A stretch of DNA of 64,000 nt. It comes from Isoetes taiwanensis (Eukaryota > Streptophyta > Lycopodiopsida > Isoetales > Isoetaceae). The notes under the pieces are model-generated. The model was not told the DNA's origin and searched no databases. It was given only the letters and a program-made list of their open reading frames with translations. The translations under genes were made by a program, and so were the position numbers. The stretch spans positions 8,752,917 to 8,816,916 of the forward strand of contig JAJEKV010000041.1 in the NCBI GenBank assembly GCA_021234155.1. Direction: 5' to 3'. Positions 46,041-57,882 of the stretch are shown piece after piece; within the stretch, counting starts at the first letter, position 1, and each line of letters starts with the position of its first letter.

Positions 46041-46909
46041 GACTTGATGCTGTCCTCAGCATCACGCGTCTCCCCACCTTGGAAACCTGCATATCTTGCA
46101 ATCACATTTAATACACATAGGATGTATAGCAAAATTACCCCAAGGTAATATTTAAGTTTTAATTTCTATAACACATCCTTGTTTAATATCATACTATGGT
46201 AAGGGAGTCTTTCACCCTCTTACTTTATCATCTATTATTATTCACAAAATTTTATAGCTTACACCATTATTATTATTAACATAGTTCCAAAATTTCCTAC
46301 TTAAGGTTCCACATCGTTTCCTTACAACACATCGTGACAAAATTATGTGTTGCAAGTCTTTGCAGTGTGACCTTCCTCCCGTAGAGTCCCCTATTGGCAT
46401 GCAGGTCCACACTACGCTAGCATACATTTAATTATTATAGATATTGGTTGTTAGGGAACCACCCATTAAATACAATTATATGGATGCAAGGCATATCTCC
46501 CTAAGATAGGAAGATTATGTTTCTTCCATCATGGCCGTGGAGACAAATACCCTATCATGCCTATATGCCACTCATGCCTACACTGTAGTTGGCCAACGTG
46601 GGAGATAGGGTCCTTCCCAGATATGGGGCGGAAGGGCCCTCCCCAGACATTGACTAGAGGTGCTTTTCCTATCATGCATTCCCCAATGACCTCTTATCTC
46701 TCGAGGTCGCCTACTTCCGTGGGGACAGTAGACCTTCTAATCTACCTCCCAACTCGTCGTGCAAGCAAAACCGTGGTCATGCCTACAATGACATTACACC
46801 ACGTCCTAGAGATCACCGTAGTGGTCTCATCATCGATAACAACGCATGCAACCCATACCTAGCATAGGCTGCATGCGTAGATTAATCTTAGCTACACATG
46901 AAATTTAAT

Positions 46910-47335
46910 CTAAACCCAAATCGACATGCCTGAGCCGATTTCTTGGGTGTCGATGTCGATTACTTCGGTGACGAGCCGACCATTGCATTGCTCCATGAGT
47001 TGCGGGTACTGCTTCTCAAGATCTATTTGTAGTGCCCACGTAGCGTCTTCCACTTGTAAGTGTCTCTTTCACTGGGTATTGGAGGATTGAGATCTTCTTG
47101 TCTTCTTATAGGATCTGACAAGAAGAACCTCTGGAACAATCTCAAGGTGATCGCCCATTGTTTCCAGTAACTTTGGTCTCTCCAGTACTTCCTCTGGATT
47201 AGGAATGTGTTTCTTTAGGAGACTTACCTGGAAAACACTATGGATCTTTAAGTGTCTTTGGCGTGTCCAACTTATAGGATTGGTTACCTACTCTTTTGGT
47301 TATCCCGAATTGTCCAAATTTCACCTTGGAGCAAG
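46910..47335 (-). pseudogene. Integrase C-terminus and chromodomain of the chromovirus
   Basis: Minus strand: KVKFGQFGITKRVGNQSYKL (the GPY/F-like module), a 1-nt shift near 47245, then KIHSVFQVSLLKKHIPNPEE, an EVLLVRSYKKTRR linker, an in-frame TGA near 47070, and the chromodomain remnant VEDATWALQIDLEKQYPQLM, stopping at 46912-46910. It parallels the fragment at 13882-14154. The order places this at the 3' end of pol, in agreement with the primer site and polypurine tract. Confidence 0.82.
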
Positions 47336-48593
47336 CTTCTTGCAATTGTCGATCAGAGCTTCACCGATGATCTTTATGTCGCCCGATCTTGAGCTTCACC
47401 TAACCGCGATCTGAGCTTCATCTATGCAATTGTCGATGCGAGCTTGTCGCTATGCTCTTCCTCGGCCTCTTCTTTGCTAGAGGATATCTTTGTACTTCCT
47501 CCACCAACTGTTGCATGTCGGCTAGCATCCGTTAACGTCTTAAATAAACATTACAGTCTTGGACCCCTGCATGATCCTGCTGGACTTCCCTAATGCATGC
47601 AATTATATTAATTACCTTACGGTAATATTCTTATATTAGCATTATAGTAGTATTGGATATATTGCTTCCAATAGTATTATATTTAACTAACTATTATATG
47701 ATAACTTTACGACCTTTAAGATATGTCAATCATACGATTATCGATGCCATACTTAGTTTGAAACGTATTTTAATTGTTTATCATATGGCTAGGATTTATA
47801 TCATCGGATCCAAGTGTTGAGCGTATGACTCTCGCTCGCTACTTGGTTGGTGATGTATCAACCTTACATGTATATACTTTATATTTGCTATACTTATGGA
47901 AAGACAAACAAATTCTTATTATATTTGTCAAGATCCTATGAAAGTTACTTAAATGCCTTTGGAAGGAATTACATCCTTGCGAAGGTTTAACTAAGATTTT
48001 ATGTAATTATTATCTTACTTTATCTCGATACTGAGATATCTACACAAGATAAAACTATCTATGCAGCTATTATGAACATATAATTTATCAACAAGGCATT
48101 AAAGCTTATGATACATGCCATCATGGAGTGCTATCGATGCCCTGCATGATAACATATTTAAGATTATATAATTTATGTAGTTATATGGGGTTGACAACCC
48201 TGAATAATTTAATTAAGAGCTAGGCTACTAGCTCATTCCTAGATGCGAATGCAAACAATAGATCATGGCATAAGAAATTTATGCAAAGCCTCTCCCCACC
48301 TTAGTTGTCGCACCCGCTAAGGCTAGAATACATCTCCCCATTGAGCCGGTGTCGACTAATTTGGAGACGACTTGGCCGTTGCATTGCTTCCATTGATTCG
48401 CTCCCCTGCTTTGGTGCAGTTGGTTACCGCATTAATCTTGCATGCTGAAGGACACATAGACATTAAGCATCTATCTTACGCTCTATGTGCTTTGGCTACT
48501 TGCGAAGGGAACTCTATTCTAAGGGTCGACTACTTGGATGGCGATTCAACCCCTAAGATGTAGGTAGATTCAGTCCTAAGATTGAGCCCCCCC

Positions 48594-48616
48594 CCACTTT
48601 CTTCATAAGAAAGTGG
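48594..48616. repeat. Perfect 10-bp hairpin after a C-run
   Basis: CCACTTTCTT, CAT loop, AAGAAAGTGG, preceded by a run of nine to ten C. It lies in the decayed interior of the chromovirus and has no link to a gene. Confidence 0.8.
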
Positions 48617-51600
48617 TCCTACACCTCAATGTATCCTATCCCCTTAATTGATGTTGTCATAACATCTTAGCTATTCTATTTACCTTAAGAGGTTATATGC
48701 TTCTTACCTAACACATTAATTTACTAGCCTTAGCTAACATATTTAATCATCTATGATGGATGCAGCCATCATGTTTAACATATCTATCCCTAAGCGATGA
48801 GTTATTGAATTATTTAGAACAATTCTAAATTGCAAGGTTTTATTATCATGACAATTCTTTTTGCCTCAAGAGACTATGTGATTAATATGTTTCTTATTTC
48901 TCGATGTGCCTTTCATGTGCTATTTAATTTTATATTCTAAATATCCCCCTTTTCTTAGTTATTTACTCTCTTGGAATATTCCTATCAATTGAATTGATGT
49001 CATCATAACAAGTTGGCGGACTTGTTAGATTACTTCTTTTCATTCGATTGGATTATTCCTTGAGGTACTAGCTTTATACATGGTCAACAATTATCCTAAT
49101 AGTGATCCCTTCTTAGCGGGTGATCGGTCTCACCAAGTGGTTTCAATATGTTGGATGTCCATTTAACAATCATGTATAATTTTAGTTACTCCTATGCATT
49201 TCCTTCCTAATTGTTGACGCTTAGCTCAACTTGGGTCAATCCCTTCATGAGAAAATCTAGAAATGCCTTCCACTCCCATTATGGATGTCGTCATCCATAA
49301 GCCTCAATCTTGCTCGCAGCTCATCCACTCGCTGCCTTCTTGAGAGTAACGTTCTTCGAGTTGCTCGAGACTCCGGGCTCCTCCTCGATGTAGAGGTCAA
49401 CTTTCCTCGATGTAGAGGCTTCCCATTGTTGGTGGTTTTGATGGCGTAGTTGACCACTTGAAATCTTCTATGTTACTTCCCAAAAGCCTGAAGGTGGTTT
49501 CATTGAGAAACATCTTGGCGGCTAAAAGATGCCTCTAGATCCGATCTTATTGTGCCAACTCCATCCTTCGAGTCCTGTGGCGTGTTGGATGACAAAGTTT
49601 GAGGATGTTGCTTTCGCTTCACGCCTTCCAATTGTCCCAAGCATCTCTTTTCTTTGATCTGTTATAATTTGAGAGAGAGAAATAACAAAGGGAAATATGC
49701 ATGCAAGTCATATAGCTTACACTATTATGATTACAAATACTATTAAAGCTATTAGGCTCCCTTGGTGTCTCCCCTAGAGGTGCACACGTACTTTATGGCG
49801 TTGTTGTCGATGTTCCTCCTAGTGCGCTGGTGTTGAAGATCTATATCCTCCTATTTATATGTCAGCTCGTGCTCGATTGGTAGACTCTTTGATATTTTTG
49901 AGCTCTCCAATGTCCGGCTCGGCCATGGCAAACTTGCTTCGCTTCACATGCTAACTAAGGATGTGATGGTCGCTGATGCTTCTGGCCGTTCGTCTACTTC
50001 TTAATGTTGTTCTTGGGCAATAATTGCTTCCCCTTTACAATGTTTGAAGATCTTTGGAGGCGCCTCTTGAAGTTGTGCACAATCCCTTTGGCTAGACTCG
50101 TAATTAAGGAGTTGTTCTCTTCATCAGTTGCCTTTCGAATTGTCGATCCTTGATTTCAATGGTTGCATGCGAAGTTGTCGTAGCTTTGTGAGGTTCTAGC
50201 TGATTCGTCGATTCTTTGGCTCGGTTCTCCCTATTCGCTTCTCCATCGAGCTTCTCATCGCACTGTTTGATCTCCTCAATGTGATGGCTTAGACGCTATC
50301 ACGATCTTCGTTGCTATGCTGCCTTCTAGTTGCACTTGATCACGGTCCCACGTTTTGGACCTCATGTTGCATCTAAGGAGCTCGTGGGAAGTACTAGCAC
50401 TCCTTCGTCTTACGGTTTATGGCCATTGTCCCTCAATACATGTGCATCTTCCCGGCGAGTAAAGCCTCATGACTCTTCTCCATGATTGGTTTGTTTGTCG
50501 GGATGATGTACTCTTATATCTGCGTAGATTGACCCTTGAGTTGAAGTACTTTCTGCCCTAGACCTGCTCGTGTCCTTGAATAGCCCGGCTAATGTCTTGA
50601 ACTCTCTTTTTTGTCGAAGGTGCTTTGATTGATGTCCTTGTCGTTAAGGTGTCGAATGCTTCTATCTTGAGCGTTGAGGTCCCTCGTGTCGGAGATAAGT
50701 TGGGCTTCTTGTCTTCTAATTGTTGGCAGGAGTACTTGACGAAGCCATCACCTAGTTGTTGAATGAGCATAGACATAACCCATTGTTGTGGCGCCTTTCT
50801 TAAGTGTATCTCCATCTGGTGTGCATGTTACAAACATCACCATACAAGGTAGAATTATGGTCGCCGAAGGTTGCCTCCTTAGTTGGCTCGTTGATGTCGA
50901 GTTGTCCCAAGGAATTCCTCGACGTCTATTGGCTTGAGGTCGTTGTCGTAGTTTCTGAAGATGTGTGTTCGTTCCTCCTTCTGTTGTTGAGGACACTCGT
51001 GTCGTTAGTGTTGCTGCTGCTACAAGAGGTAGAGTTGCATCCCGAAGATGTCGCCGTGCAAAACCTAGATGGTGTGGCGCTAGAGATCTTGACATGACTG
51101 GCGTTATCTCTCATCTTGACATTGTGCTGGACGAGCGATCTTCTACTTGAGGCCGCTTCTCGAAGTGTCTGGAGTTGAAGCTTGGCTTGAGCTCGTCGCC
51201 TCTCTCTCTATATTTGCTCTTCCATTTGAGCACTTGCTCTTGGCTATACATGTGGTTCTTTACTTCATCCTTTGGCAGTCGAAGCGATGGAGTTTCTTGA
51301 TGCAAACACTAAACCCTAAAACGTGATCCTAATTTTGTACTATGTGTTAGCTCCCGATATTTATGATAGACATACATATATAATTATACTGGGATTTTAA
51401 TTCATCCACTTTTCTAATTTATAGAAGAGCATATGCTTAATTGTGTATACTTCTTTAGGATTTTCCCTCCTCCAATCACGTTTGATTCATCGGTTTTGCT
51501 GCATCTTCCTTGTTCTACTTGACTCCGGGGTTCCTTGAGGTGTTGCGACTGTAGTTGACCTTCGTGTGTGATTTGAGGTCGTTATCCCAAGTCGCGGAGA

Positions 51601-52101
51601 ACGTTGCTCGGTGTGAACCCTTGAGTTGAAAATGCTCCTCCTTAATGTGTTTACCTGTCATGTGGAGTGTCATTTGGAGATGCGTAGCATTGATCGCTTG
51701 AGTACGATCACTTGGTTATTGCAGTCGGGCATTGTTGCATGTCTTTGAATCTTCGTTGAGAGATGTTTCCCCTATGCCTGGAATTGTTGTCATCTCCATT
51801 GCACATGCCATCATTCTTTTGAGTTGCGTTTGAGTGGTCTGTGGTTGTTGGCTAGGTCGGCTCCTTTCGTCATTTGTCGTGGCTCGCCCCCCCCCTCCTC
51901 TCTTCTGTTTGATTGCCCCCTATGTCTTCCGGGTTATTCATCCACCGTAATGCTATCATCTCCTCAGAGTCGCCGAACATGAACTTAGGAGATGTTACGT
52001 TGATACTGCCTCTATCCTGTTCGACTGGTGCTGCTGTCGAGGTGCTGGGTAGAAGCGCACTCGTTGTTTTCCCTCTGATTTCCATCCAGTATCATGGATC
52101 G

Positions 52102-52500
52102 CTATGAACTCCTCTGTGGGTAACTCTGTCCAGACCACGCTACGCGTCCTTCATCTTTCTCCTGCTCTTCCCTCTCGAACTCCAGAAGCATCGGCTCTTC
52201 GTCACCTGCTGCCATGGCCATAGGCTCAATATCTAGGGGTTGGACACATGGTTCTCCTATCTGGGTTTGGGCTCTACGGGATAGGAAAATTGCTACAGCT
52301 GTGGTGTATGAGGAGTATCTCCTCCTATTTACAGCTATGGACATGTAATTGGGTAAGCGGCTGGCCTTATTTTCTAGGTACTTGTCTATGTTGGGTATGT
52401 CCTGCAGAGCTATCTTGAGGGCCATATTTGGTGCAAAGTATCCTATGCAAGGTGGGAGCTCTACTAGAGATGGTCCTATCTTAGCATGGAACTCAGCCAT
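52102..52500 (-). pseudogene. Possible gag start of the chromovirus
   Basis: A 132-aa frame from ATG 52500 (MAEFHAKIGPSLVELPPCIG), with NMALKIALQDIPNIDKYLEN and later LEFEREEQEKDEG. It is the first long frame after the leader on the coding strand, where gag should begin. No zinc knuckle was seen downstream, so the call rests on position. Confidence 0.4.
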
Positions 52501-52799
52501 GATGTCCTGGTAAAATAGGGAATAGCATTGATGGTTGCCATGATGCTAGAGCTGCTGGGGATATTAAACAGATGAAAGAGCGCCTCTGGGAGCTGAAAAT
52601 CGGCTTGGAGCGAGGAGCAAAGGTGTAGGATGCAAATGAGGGTTGTGTTCTACTTATAGGCAAAAACCCTAATTTTAGAAAACAAATTTGGATAAAGGAA
52701 AATCTAGGATTCTAAGGTATTGCTAAGCACACGACAAGCTAATCACGCTAAAGAGTACATTCTAAGGATCCTATTGCAACAAATTCTATCTAATTTGGG

Positions 52800-54260
52800 G
52801 AAAGTGTGGACAAATTGGAGCAATTTTTGTGTGACCACTCACACAGTGCGCGAGAGGCAGTTAGGAATATGATCCTAAGTGGCCTGGGTGCACTCTGTGA
52901 GGGGTGGGGCCATGTTTGGGTCGAGGATGATGCCAAACATGCAAACTAAGGGTGAAATCCTGCATATCTCGTCGAGATAGGTCGGATTGAGCCCTTACTT
53001 GCTTCATTTGGATAAGTTTTGGCCCAGATTTGTGGTCGACCACTCACCGCAGGCGCCCGGGTCGAATCGGTTTGCAAACCCGGGTGGTGCAGGCGCACTC
53101 TGCGAGGGGTGGGGCTCCATGTGAGTTAGGGTTGGGCAATTTCTACAAACTAGGGTTCAAATCCTACTAATTATGGTGAGCTGAGTCGAATGGTGTGCTT
53201 ACTTTCTGCATTTGGACAAGTTTTGGCATAGATCAGTGCTCGACCACTCACACAAAGGTCTTGTGAGGCGCTTAGGAATATAATCCTAAGTGGCCCAGGC
53301 GCACTTTGCGAGGGGTGGGGCCAAAACACTTGAGTTTTGCTCCAACTTTGTTAATTCCAACCTGCAGAACTTAGTAACACATTCTACTTACACCCGATTT
53401 AACACATTAACATGATCAAAACATAAATTTATATTTACAATAAACTAGCAATCTTCTTTCTGGCGAGCTCGTGGATGTTGCACCCGAAGTTCTTGATAGT
53501 CGAGAAGGTTCTTCATGCATGATTAACGTATGTCTTCCATTCGATGAAGATTGTTGATAGGTCGGTTGTGCCCTTATCTTTGCCAAACCGTTTGTAGAGG
53601 TATTTGCCATAGTGCTTCCTCTCTTGGGTCAGCCTGGGTCTTCAATGTCTTCAAAAGTCGTGCTCCTTGCCCTTCGTGGCTCTAGCCTTGTACCTTAAAA
53701 GCTATTGCTTCTATTTCTAAATAAACCGTAGTTTGGGAGACAAATTTAGGGTTTGACCTATATTGGTCATTTTGAGGAGGATTATAATATTTTTAGCCTA
53801 ATTTGAGGTCATAAATGGATTCTAGACTCTTTAATGGTCCTAACGCAACAAATTTCAAAGCATTTGGAGCTGTATAACTCAAGTTACTTGGTTCAAAGTT
53901 TTGACCACTCACACACATGCTAAGTGCCGGTCGAATTGGTTTGCAAACCAAATGGGTCTCAAGCTCTCGTGAGGGGTCACCTCTTTTGGGGTCCAATTTT
54001 CAATTTACAAGGGGTTTCTTAGTGTTATAACATGCAAAACTAGCTAGGATCAAGGAGATAAGCTGAACTGCACCATTAGTTTAGCTAAATTATACATCTA
54101 ACTAGGTCAACATGGGTCCACCACTCACACAAAGGCGCCAGGGGTCGAATCGGTTTGCAAACCCGAATTGGTCTCAAGCGCACTCGTGAGGGGTCACCTC
54201 TTTTTGGCCATTTTAGGTTGGGTTTTTGCTAAAACTTATCACTACTCTTAGCATTAACCT
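52800..54260 (-). repeat. Leader repeats of the chromovirus
   Basis: About five imperfect units of 200-330 bp share CCACTCACAC, GTCGAATCGGTTTGCAAACC and GCGCACTC.GTGAGGGGT (near 52830-52910, 53035-53115, 53245-53325, 53905-53985, 54120-54200). They lie between the primer site and the gag-like frame, a place where retroelements keep packaging or regulatory RNA. Confidence 0.7.
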
Positions 54261-54390
54261 ATTGCTGCACTACAATTGAGAAAACATTTTCCCAATTTTC
54301 GAGGTTCTTGCTTGGGAGGTTGTTCCCAAGACTGGAAGTCTACTGTTAGTCCTAAGGAAAATGGTCGGTCTTTCGATCCCCGGTCTACCA

Positions 54391-54408
54391 AGATCATGCT
54401 CGATACCA
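54391..54408 (-). promoter_or_regulatory. Primer-binding site, initiator-Met tRNA type
   Basis: Minus-strand TGGTATCGAGCATGATCT beside the inner end of the 5' LTR. Its first bases match the common plant PBS TGGTATCAGAGC with one gap. Confidence 0.75.
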
Positions 54409-54410
54409 CC

Positions 54411-56036
54411 GCGGACGCCCCTACTCCTTATATGATGCCCACATCGTGATTCGGCGGAGGAGCATTCCCCCGGCAGCTACTACACCGACAGGCCATCCAC
54501 CTGACTCCACTCCCATCGGGATGAGCCAGCAAGGGAAGAATGGATGTGTCATTCACCCGTCTTCCATCGGGTCGACCTATCTGCGGAAGCGTGAATAAAC
54601 AAACGTGAGCACAACTAACAGTAAACAAATACAAGTACCTCGAGAGGTGAATACAATACAACATCACAGAGATAGCAATACCATAGAAATAACATCATCA
54701 CATAACATAAATAACAAGAGGGGAGATCCTACCCAGGCTCAGACTCCAGTAGGGGATGACTGACGGCTAGGGTCTCCAAAGTTCATTGCGCATGCAAATT
54801 CATGGCAATGGATTTGGCTGGCATAGAACATGGCTTAGGGTAGTCCACTCCATCCGCCCCTCCCCGCACACTTTGCGAGTAGGCCGAAAAGTGTTGGGAC
54901 TTGGCCGTAGCCTCCTCCCGTGAATAGCCGGAGGGGCTACTACTCTTGGGTTGCATCTCCCCAGCCCGATGAGGCGGGGAAGAGAGTTGCCTCTCCTCCG
55001 GAGGCATCCATGCTCATCACAGGCGGCTAGAGGGCCCCGCCTGCGTGATTCGACTTGAACTCACCGGAAGGTCATATCCACCACCCCACGAGTGTCGAGC
55101 TCATGCCTTGCCCACACGCAGCGGACAAGCCATTAAGCCTAGCCTCGCAGAGACCCCCGATAGGCCTTACTACCGAGGGGGTCCCGGGATGAGACAAGTT
55201 CCTCCTTATCAACCGCCTAGCCCCTTCACCCACAACCAAAGGGTTCCCGTGGCACGGGCCGCATGTAACAGGGAACTAAGGTGCTATGCTAGGAACATCT
55301 ACTACACAGCCTTTGGGTCTCTACCCCCTTTCCCCATACATGGAGATCACAGAGTGAAATACATCCATCATCATCTAACGAAATAGAAAATAACATCTAA
55401 ACTAACTAACTACATAACAGAGTTAGGTTCCTTTGTTAGAGCTTCAGATCTCTGGATCTATAAGGCCTCTAGAGATGATCTAACATGCTAAACCCAAGAT
55501 ATTGCCATGCCCAAAGACGGTTTTGCACAACAGAATGACTAGATACCGCTCCTCGACTCGGCTCCCCGATCCTTGGAAGGCGTCCATACTCGATCTTGTG
55601 AACAATGGTCGCTACTCAATATTCTCATTGTGCAAATCCGGCTTTCCAGTCTAGCAATGCAATTGGGGTCCTACCTTGGCGAAATGGCCCAAGAGAACCC
55701 TAAATGCGAAAATGGGAAGGAACTCTAGAAAAACCCTAAATGGTCAAAAGGAAAAGAGAGCTAGGGTCTAGGGTTTTAGCCCTTATATAGAACCCTTAGG
55801 GTTAGGTTAGACATTGGCCAAATGGGATTTAGCCAATTGGCAATGGGGTCCATGGGGTTATTTATTGTGTATGTTTATTTAACATGCACAACATTCGATG
55901 TTGCCCCCTAGGTGCAACTCTTGCTCCCTAGGTGCAACCTTATACGTCTCGCGAGTACATGTCATCCGTGACATGTATGGGTGACGTGGCAGTATAATAT
56001 ACGTATTGGGAGCGTATATTATGCTGGAACGTCACA
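54411..56036 (-). repeat. 5' LTR of the large chromovirus
   Basis: Right LTR. A TATATAAG box on the minus strand lies at about 55789-55782, within CTATATAAGGGC. Its inner end (near 54411) is diverged from the CGTCACA terminus seen in the left LTR. Confidence 0.9.
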
Positions 56037-56804
56037 AGTAGTGCTGGTGTTGATAACCAAATAAACCCTGGGCATCGTGTCCAGGATTGGCGGCTCTTAA
56101 TTGTGACTAACTTATTTCAAAACAAACTACCAAATGCTCAATAGATGTGAGGTTAAGAACATCTACTATTTGTATGTATATCATGGCATAGCCAGCATGT
56201 CGTGCCTTGCTTTTTGTGCACATGCCATCTAGGGCATTGCTTTTGCTTTAAGCGAGGGGTTTGCACATTTTTTTGACCAAGTTGCTTGATAAGTTGATCT
56301 TGCAATTACCAATTCATCTCTACTTTTAAACAAATTGCATTTCCCCTTCCCATTATTGAAACTAGGCATATGCCTTTAAATGCGATATAATGGCAAGTTG
56401 GCTAAGTCCAACAGTTGAAATTCTCTAGACTAGCTTAATTTAGACCTGTAGCCAGAGTATGTATCAGCAAAATTTGAGGTGGCACAAGATAAGACCGTTA
56501 TATTCTCTATTTTATGATCCCTAGACTTTTTTTTTTTTGCCTAACAACTTTAACCTTCTAAATGGCTTTGACTTTGACTTTAAATAAGGGATAAAAGATT
56601 AGCCAACAATCGCAGTCTAGTGATACCAAGCCTCAATAAAAACTTAAAAAAGTCTTACCTTGCTAAAGCCTTCTGGTGTGCCTTTTGCTAGTTTTTTTTT
56701 TTTTTTGCTTATGTATCTCATAGTGTGCCTTTGAAGATAGATATTAGATAGTATTTTTACGTCATGCCATAGACATTTGAAGATAGATATGCCACATGCA
56801 TTTG

Positions 56805-56805
<1 letters not shown>

Positions 56806-56851
<46 letters not shown>
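56806..56851. repeat. (GATA)n microsatellite
   Basis: About 11 uninterrupted GATA units. It is preceded by two degenerate copies of TTTGAAGATAGATA and bracketed by a repeated ATAGTATTTTTA(C/T)GTCATGCCA phrase (56751 and 56850), so a small duplication surrounds it. Confidence 0.9.
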
Positions 56852-56894
56852 TATTTTTATGTCATGCCACATTGACAGCATGCATGAGAACATA

Positions 56895-56975
56895 TGACGG
56901 ACCCCAGAGACTGGAACTCAAGATCTCTTAATTGCTAACCCAATGGACTAGCCATTAAACCAAACAAGGGGGAAG
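56895..56975 (-). repeat. tRNA-derived SINE-like segment
   Basis: Minus strand: an A-box-like TGGCTAGTCCATTGGGTTAGC (56954-56934) is followed 35 nt later by a B-box-like GAGTTCCAGTC (56919-56909), the spacing of a pol III internal promoter. No matching acceptor stem was found, so a functional tRNA is unlikely. Its 3' extent is unknown. Confidence 0.35.
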
Positions 56976-57685
56976 GAAGATTGCATCCATAGCCATAACC
57001 TCCTTTGCCACAACCGAAATCAAAGTGTGTCTAGATGTTATATATCATAAATATATCATAATAACAATGGGCGAAATTCCACCAAAGTCACCATATGTGT
57101 GTTACGTCCACACTTGAGGGCTTGTAAAGGCTCCGGCACTTGATGGCACACTCACAGGAGGTCCGTCAACTACGTATGGAAAGCATGGTAATTGAGACTC
57201 CTTTCTACAATGGAAGGAGAAAACCCTTTAACCTATAGCCTCCCTCTGTTGCAGTTTGGTGGATCATTTAGCTTAGGTAATAGCCCACTTTTTACCCTTT
57301 GATAGCTCACTTTTGTCCTTTAATAGCCCACCCTGGCTCTTTAATAGCCCACCTTAAAAACTATTAAAAATTGAGCTAAATGAATGGTCTATTGATGGGC
57401 ACTTGTGGTCCAATGAAGGTCAATTGTGAGTATTTAATGGTCTATTGGAGGGCTTTTGGTGGTCCATTGAAGGGTGTTTGGGTGCCTATTGGTGTCAAAA
57501 TTACTATACAACTTAAAATCTTTGTAGCGACCTTTCAATTTGTCGAAACGACTCGTGCTTAGTATCAATTAAAAGCTAAACTTCGAAATTTCAATAGGAG
57601 ATTAAAAATAAAAAACCCATCATAATAAAGTTTTTTTTCGCTTAAGTGGGCGATTCATCCCCTACTCCATAATTGAGAAAATTGA

Positions 57686-57691
57686 CACGTG
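57686..57691 (+). promoter_or_regulatory. G-box/ABRE motif, distal
   Basis: CACGTG within ACACGTGGC, 192 bp above the SAC start codon. ACACGTGGC is the canonical ABA-response element core in plants. Confidence 0.6.
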
Positions 57692-57746
57692 GCAAATTAT
57701 TGACAAAAACATGGAATGTTTTGAGGCCAAATGGAACGGGGTATGC

Positions 57747-57752
57747 CACGTG
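57747..57752 (+). promoter_or_regulatory. G-box/ABRE motif, proximal
   Basis: CACGTG within GCCACGTGGAC, 61 bp from the distal motif. Paired ABREs are usual for ABA-responsive promoters. Function is inferred only. Confidence 0.6.
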
Positions 57753-57780
57753 GACAACACCAAAAAGCACCCAATTACCG

Positions 57781-57790
57781 TATTTATATA
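57781..57790 (+). promoter_or_regulatory. TATA box of the SAC gene
   Basis: TATTTATATA, 93 bp above the ATG, leaving room for a short leader of about 60-70 nt. It is the best TATA candidate in the 200 bp upstream. Confidence 0.6.
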
Positions 57791-57882
57791 TCCAGGTGGC
57801 TCCAGCAAATTTTTAAAATTCCCCAATGGATTTGCATTAGTTGCAGCGTCCAATTCCTGCGCGACTTCGAGCTCGAGCGAAG

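Larger units (their letters stand above)
47336..52800. other. Decayed interior of the chromovirus
   Basis: Expected to hold gag, protease, reverse transcriptase and most of integrase. By eye only weak minus-strand candidates were found: a gag-like frame at 52500-52102 (MAEFHAKIGPSLVELPPCIG..., then an acidic Glu-rich end) continued by 52085-51870 and 51305-51111. Gly-Asp-Gly or YxDD motifs were not seen. Bases 47600-49250 are A/T-rich and may be foreign DNA inserted into the element. A perfect hairpin sits at 48594-48616. Confidence 0.5.
44405..56036 (-). mobile_element. Chromoviral Ty3/gypsy LTR retrotransposon, 11.6 kb
   Basis: Flanked by the 5-bp target duplication AGTAG (44400-44404 and 56037-56041). 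LTRs of about 1.62 kb end TGTGACG...CGTCACA. On the minus strand: 5' LTR 56036-54411, primer site 54408-54391, a long leader with tandem repeats, decayed coding DNA, the integrase C-terminus with chromodomain (about 47335-46910), polypurine tract 46040-46028, then the 3' LTR 46027-44405. The coding DNA holds stops and shifts, and reverse transcriptase was not recognised by eye, so the element looks non-autonomous or old. LTR copies differ by many small indels and substitutions, mostly in the first 700 bp. Confidence 0.92.
56042..57660. other. Intergenic stretch with simple repeats and a SINE-like segment
   Basis: Holds T-runs near 56527 and 56692, the GATA microsatellite and SINE-like sequence listed separately, and at 57270-57350 four imperfect copies of a 25-bp unit containing TTTAATAGCCCACC. 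After 57385 GGTCTATTG and GGTCCA(A/T)TGAAGG words repeat. No gene is seen. Confidence 0.5.
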
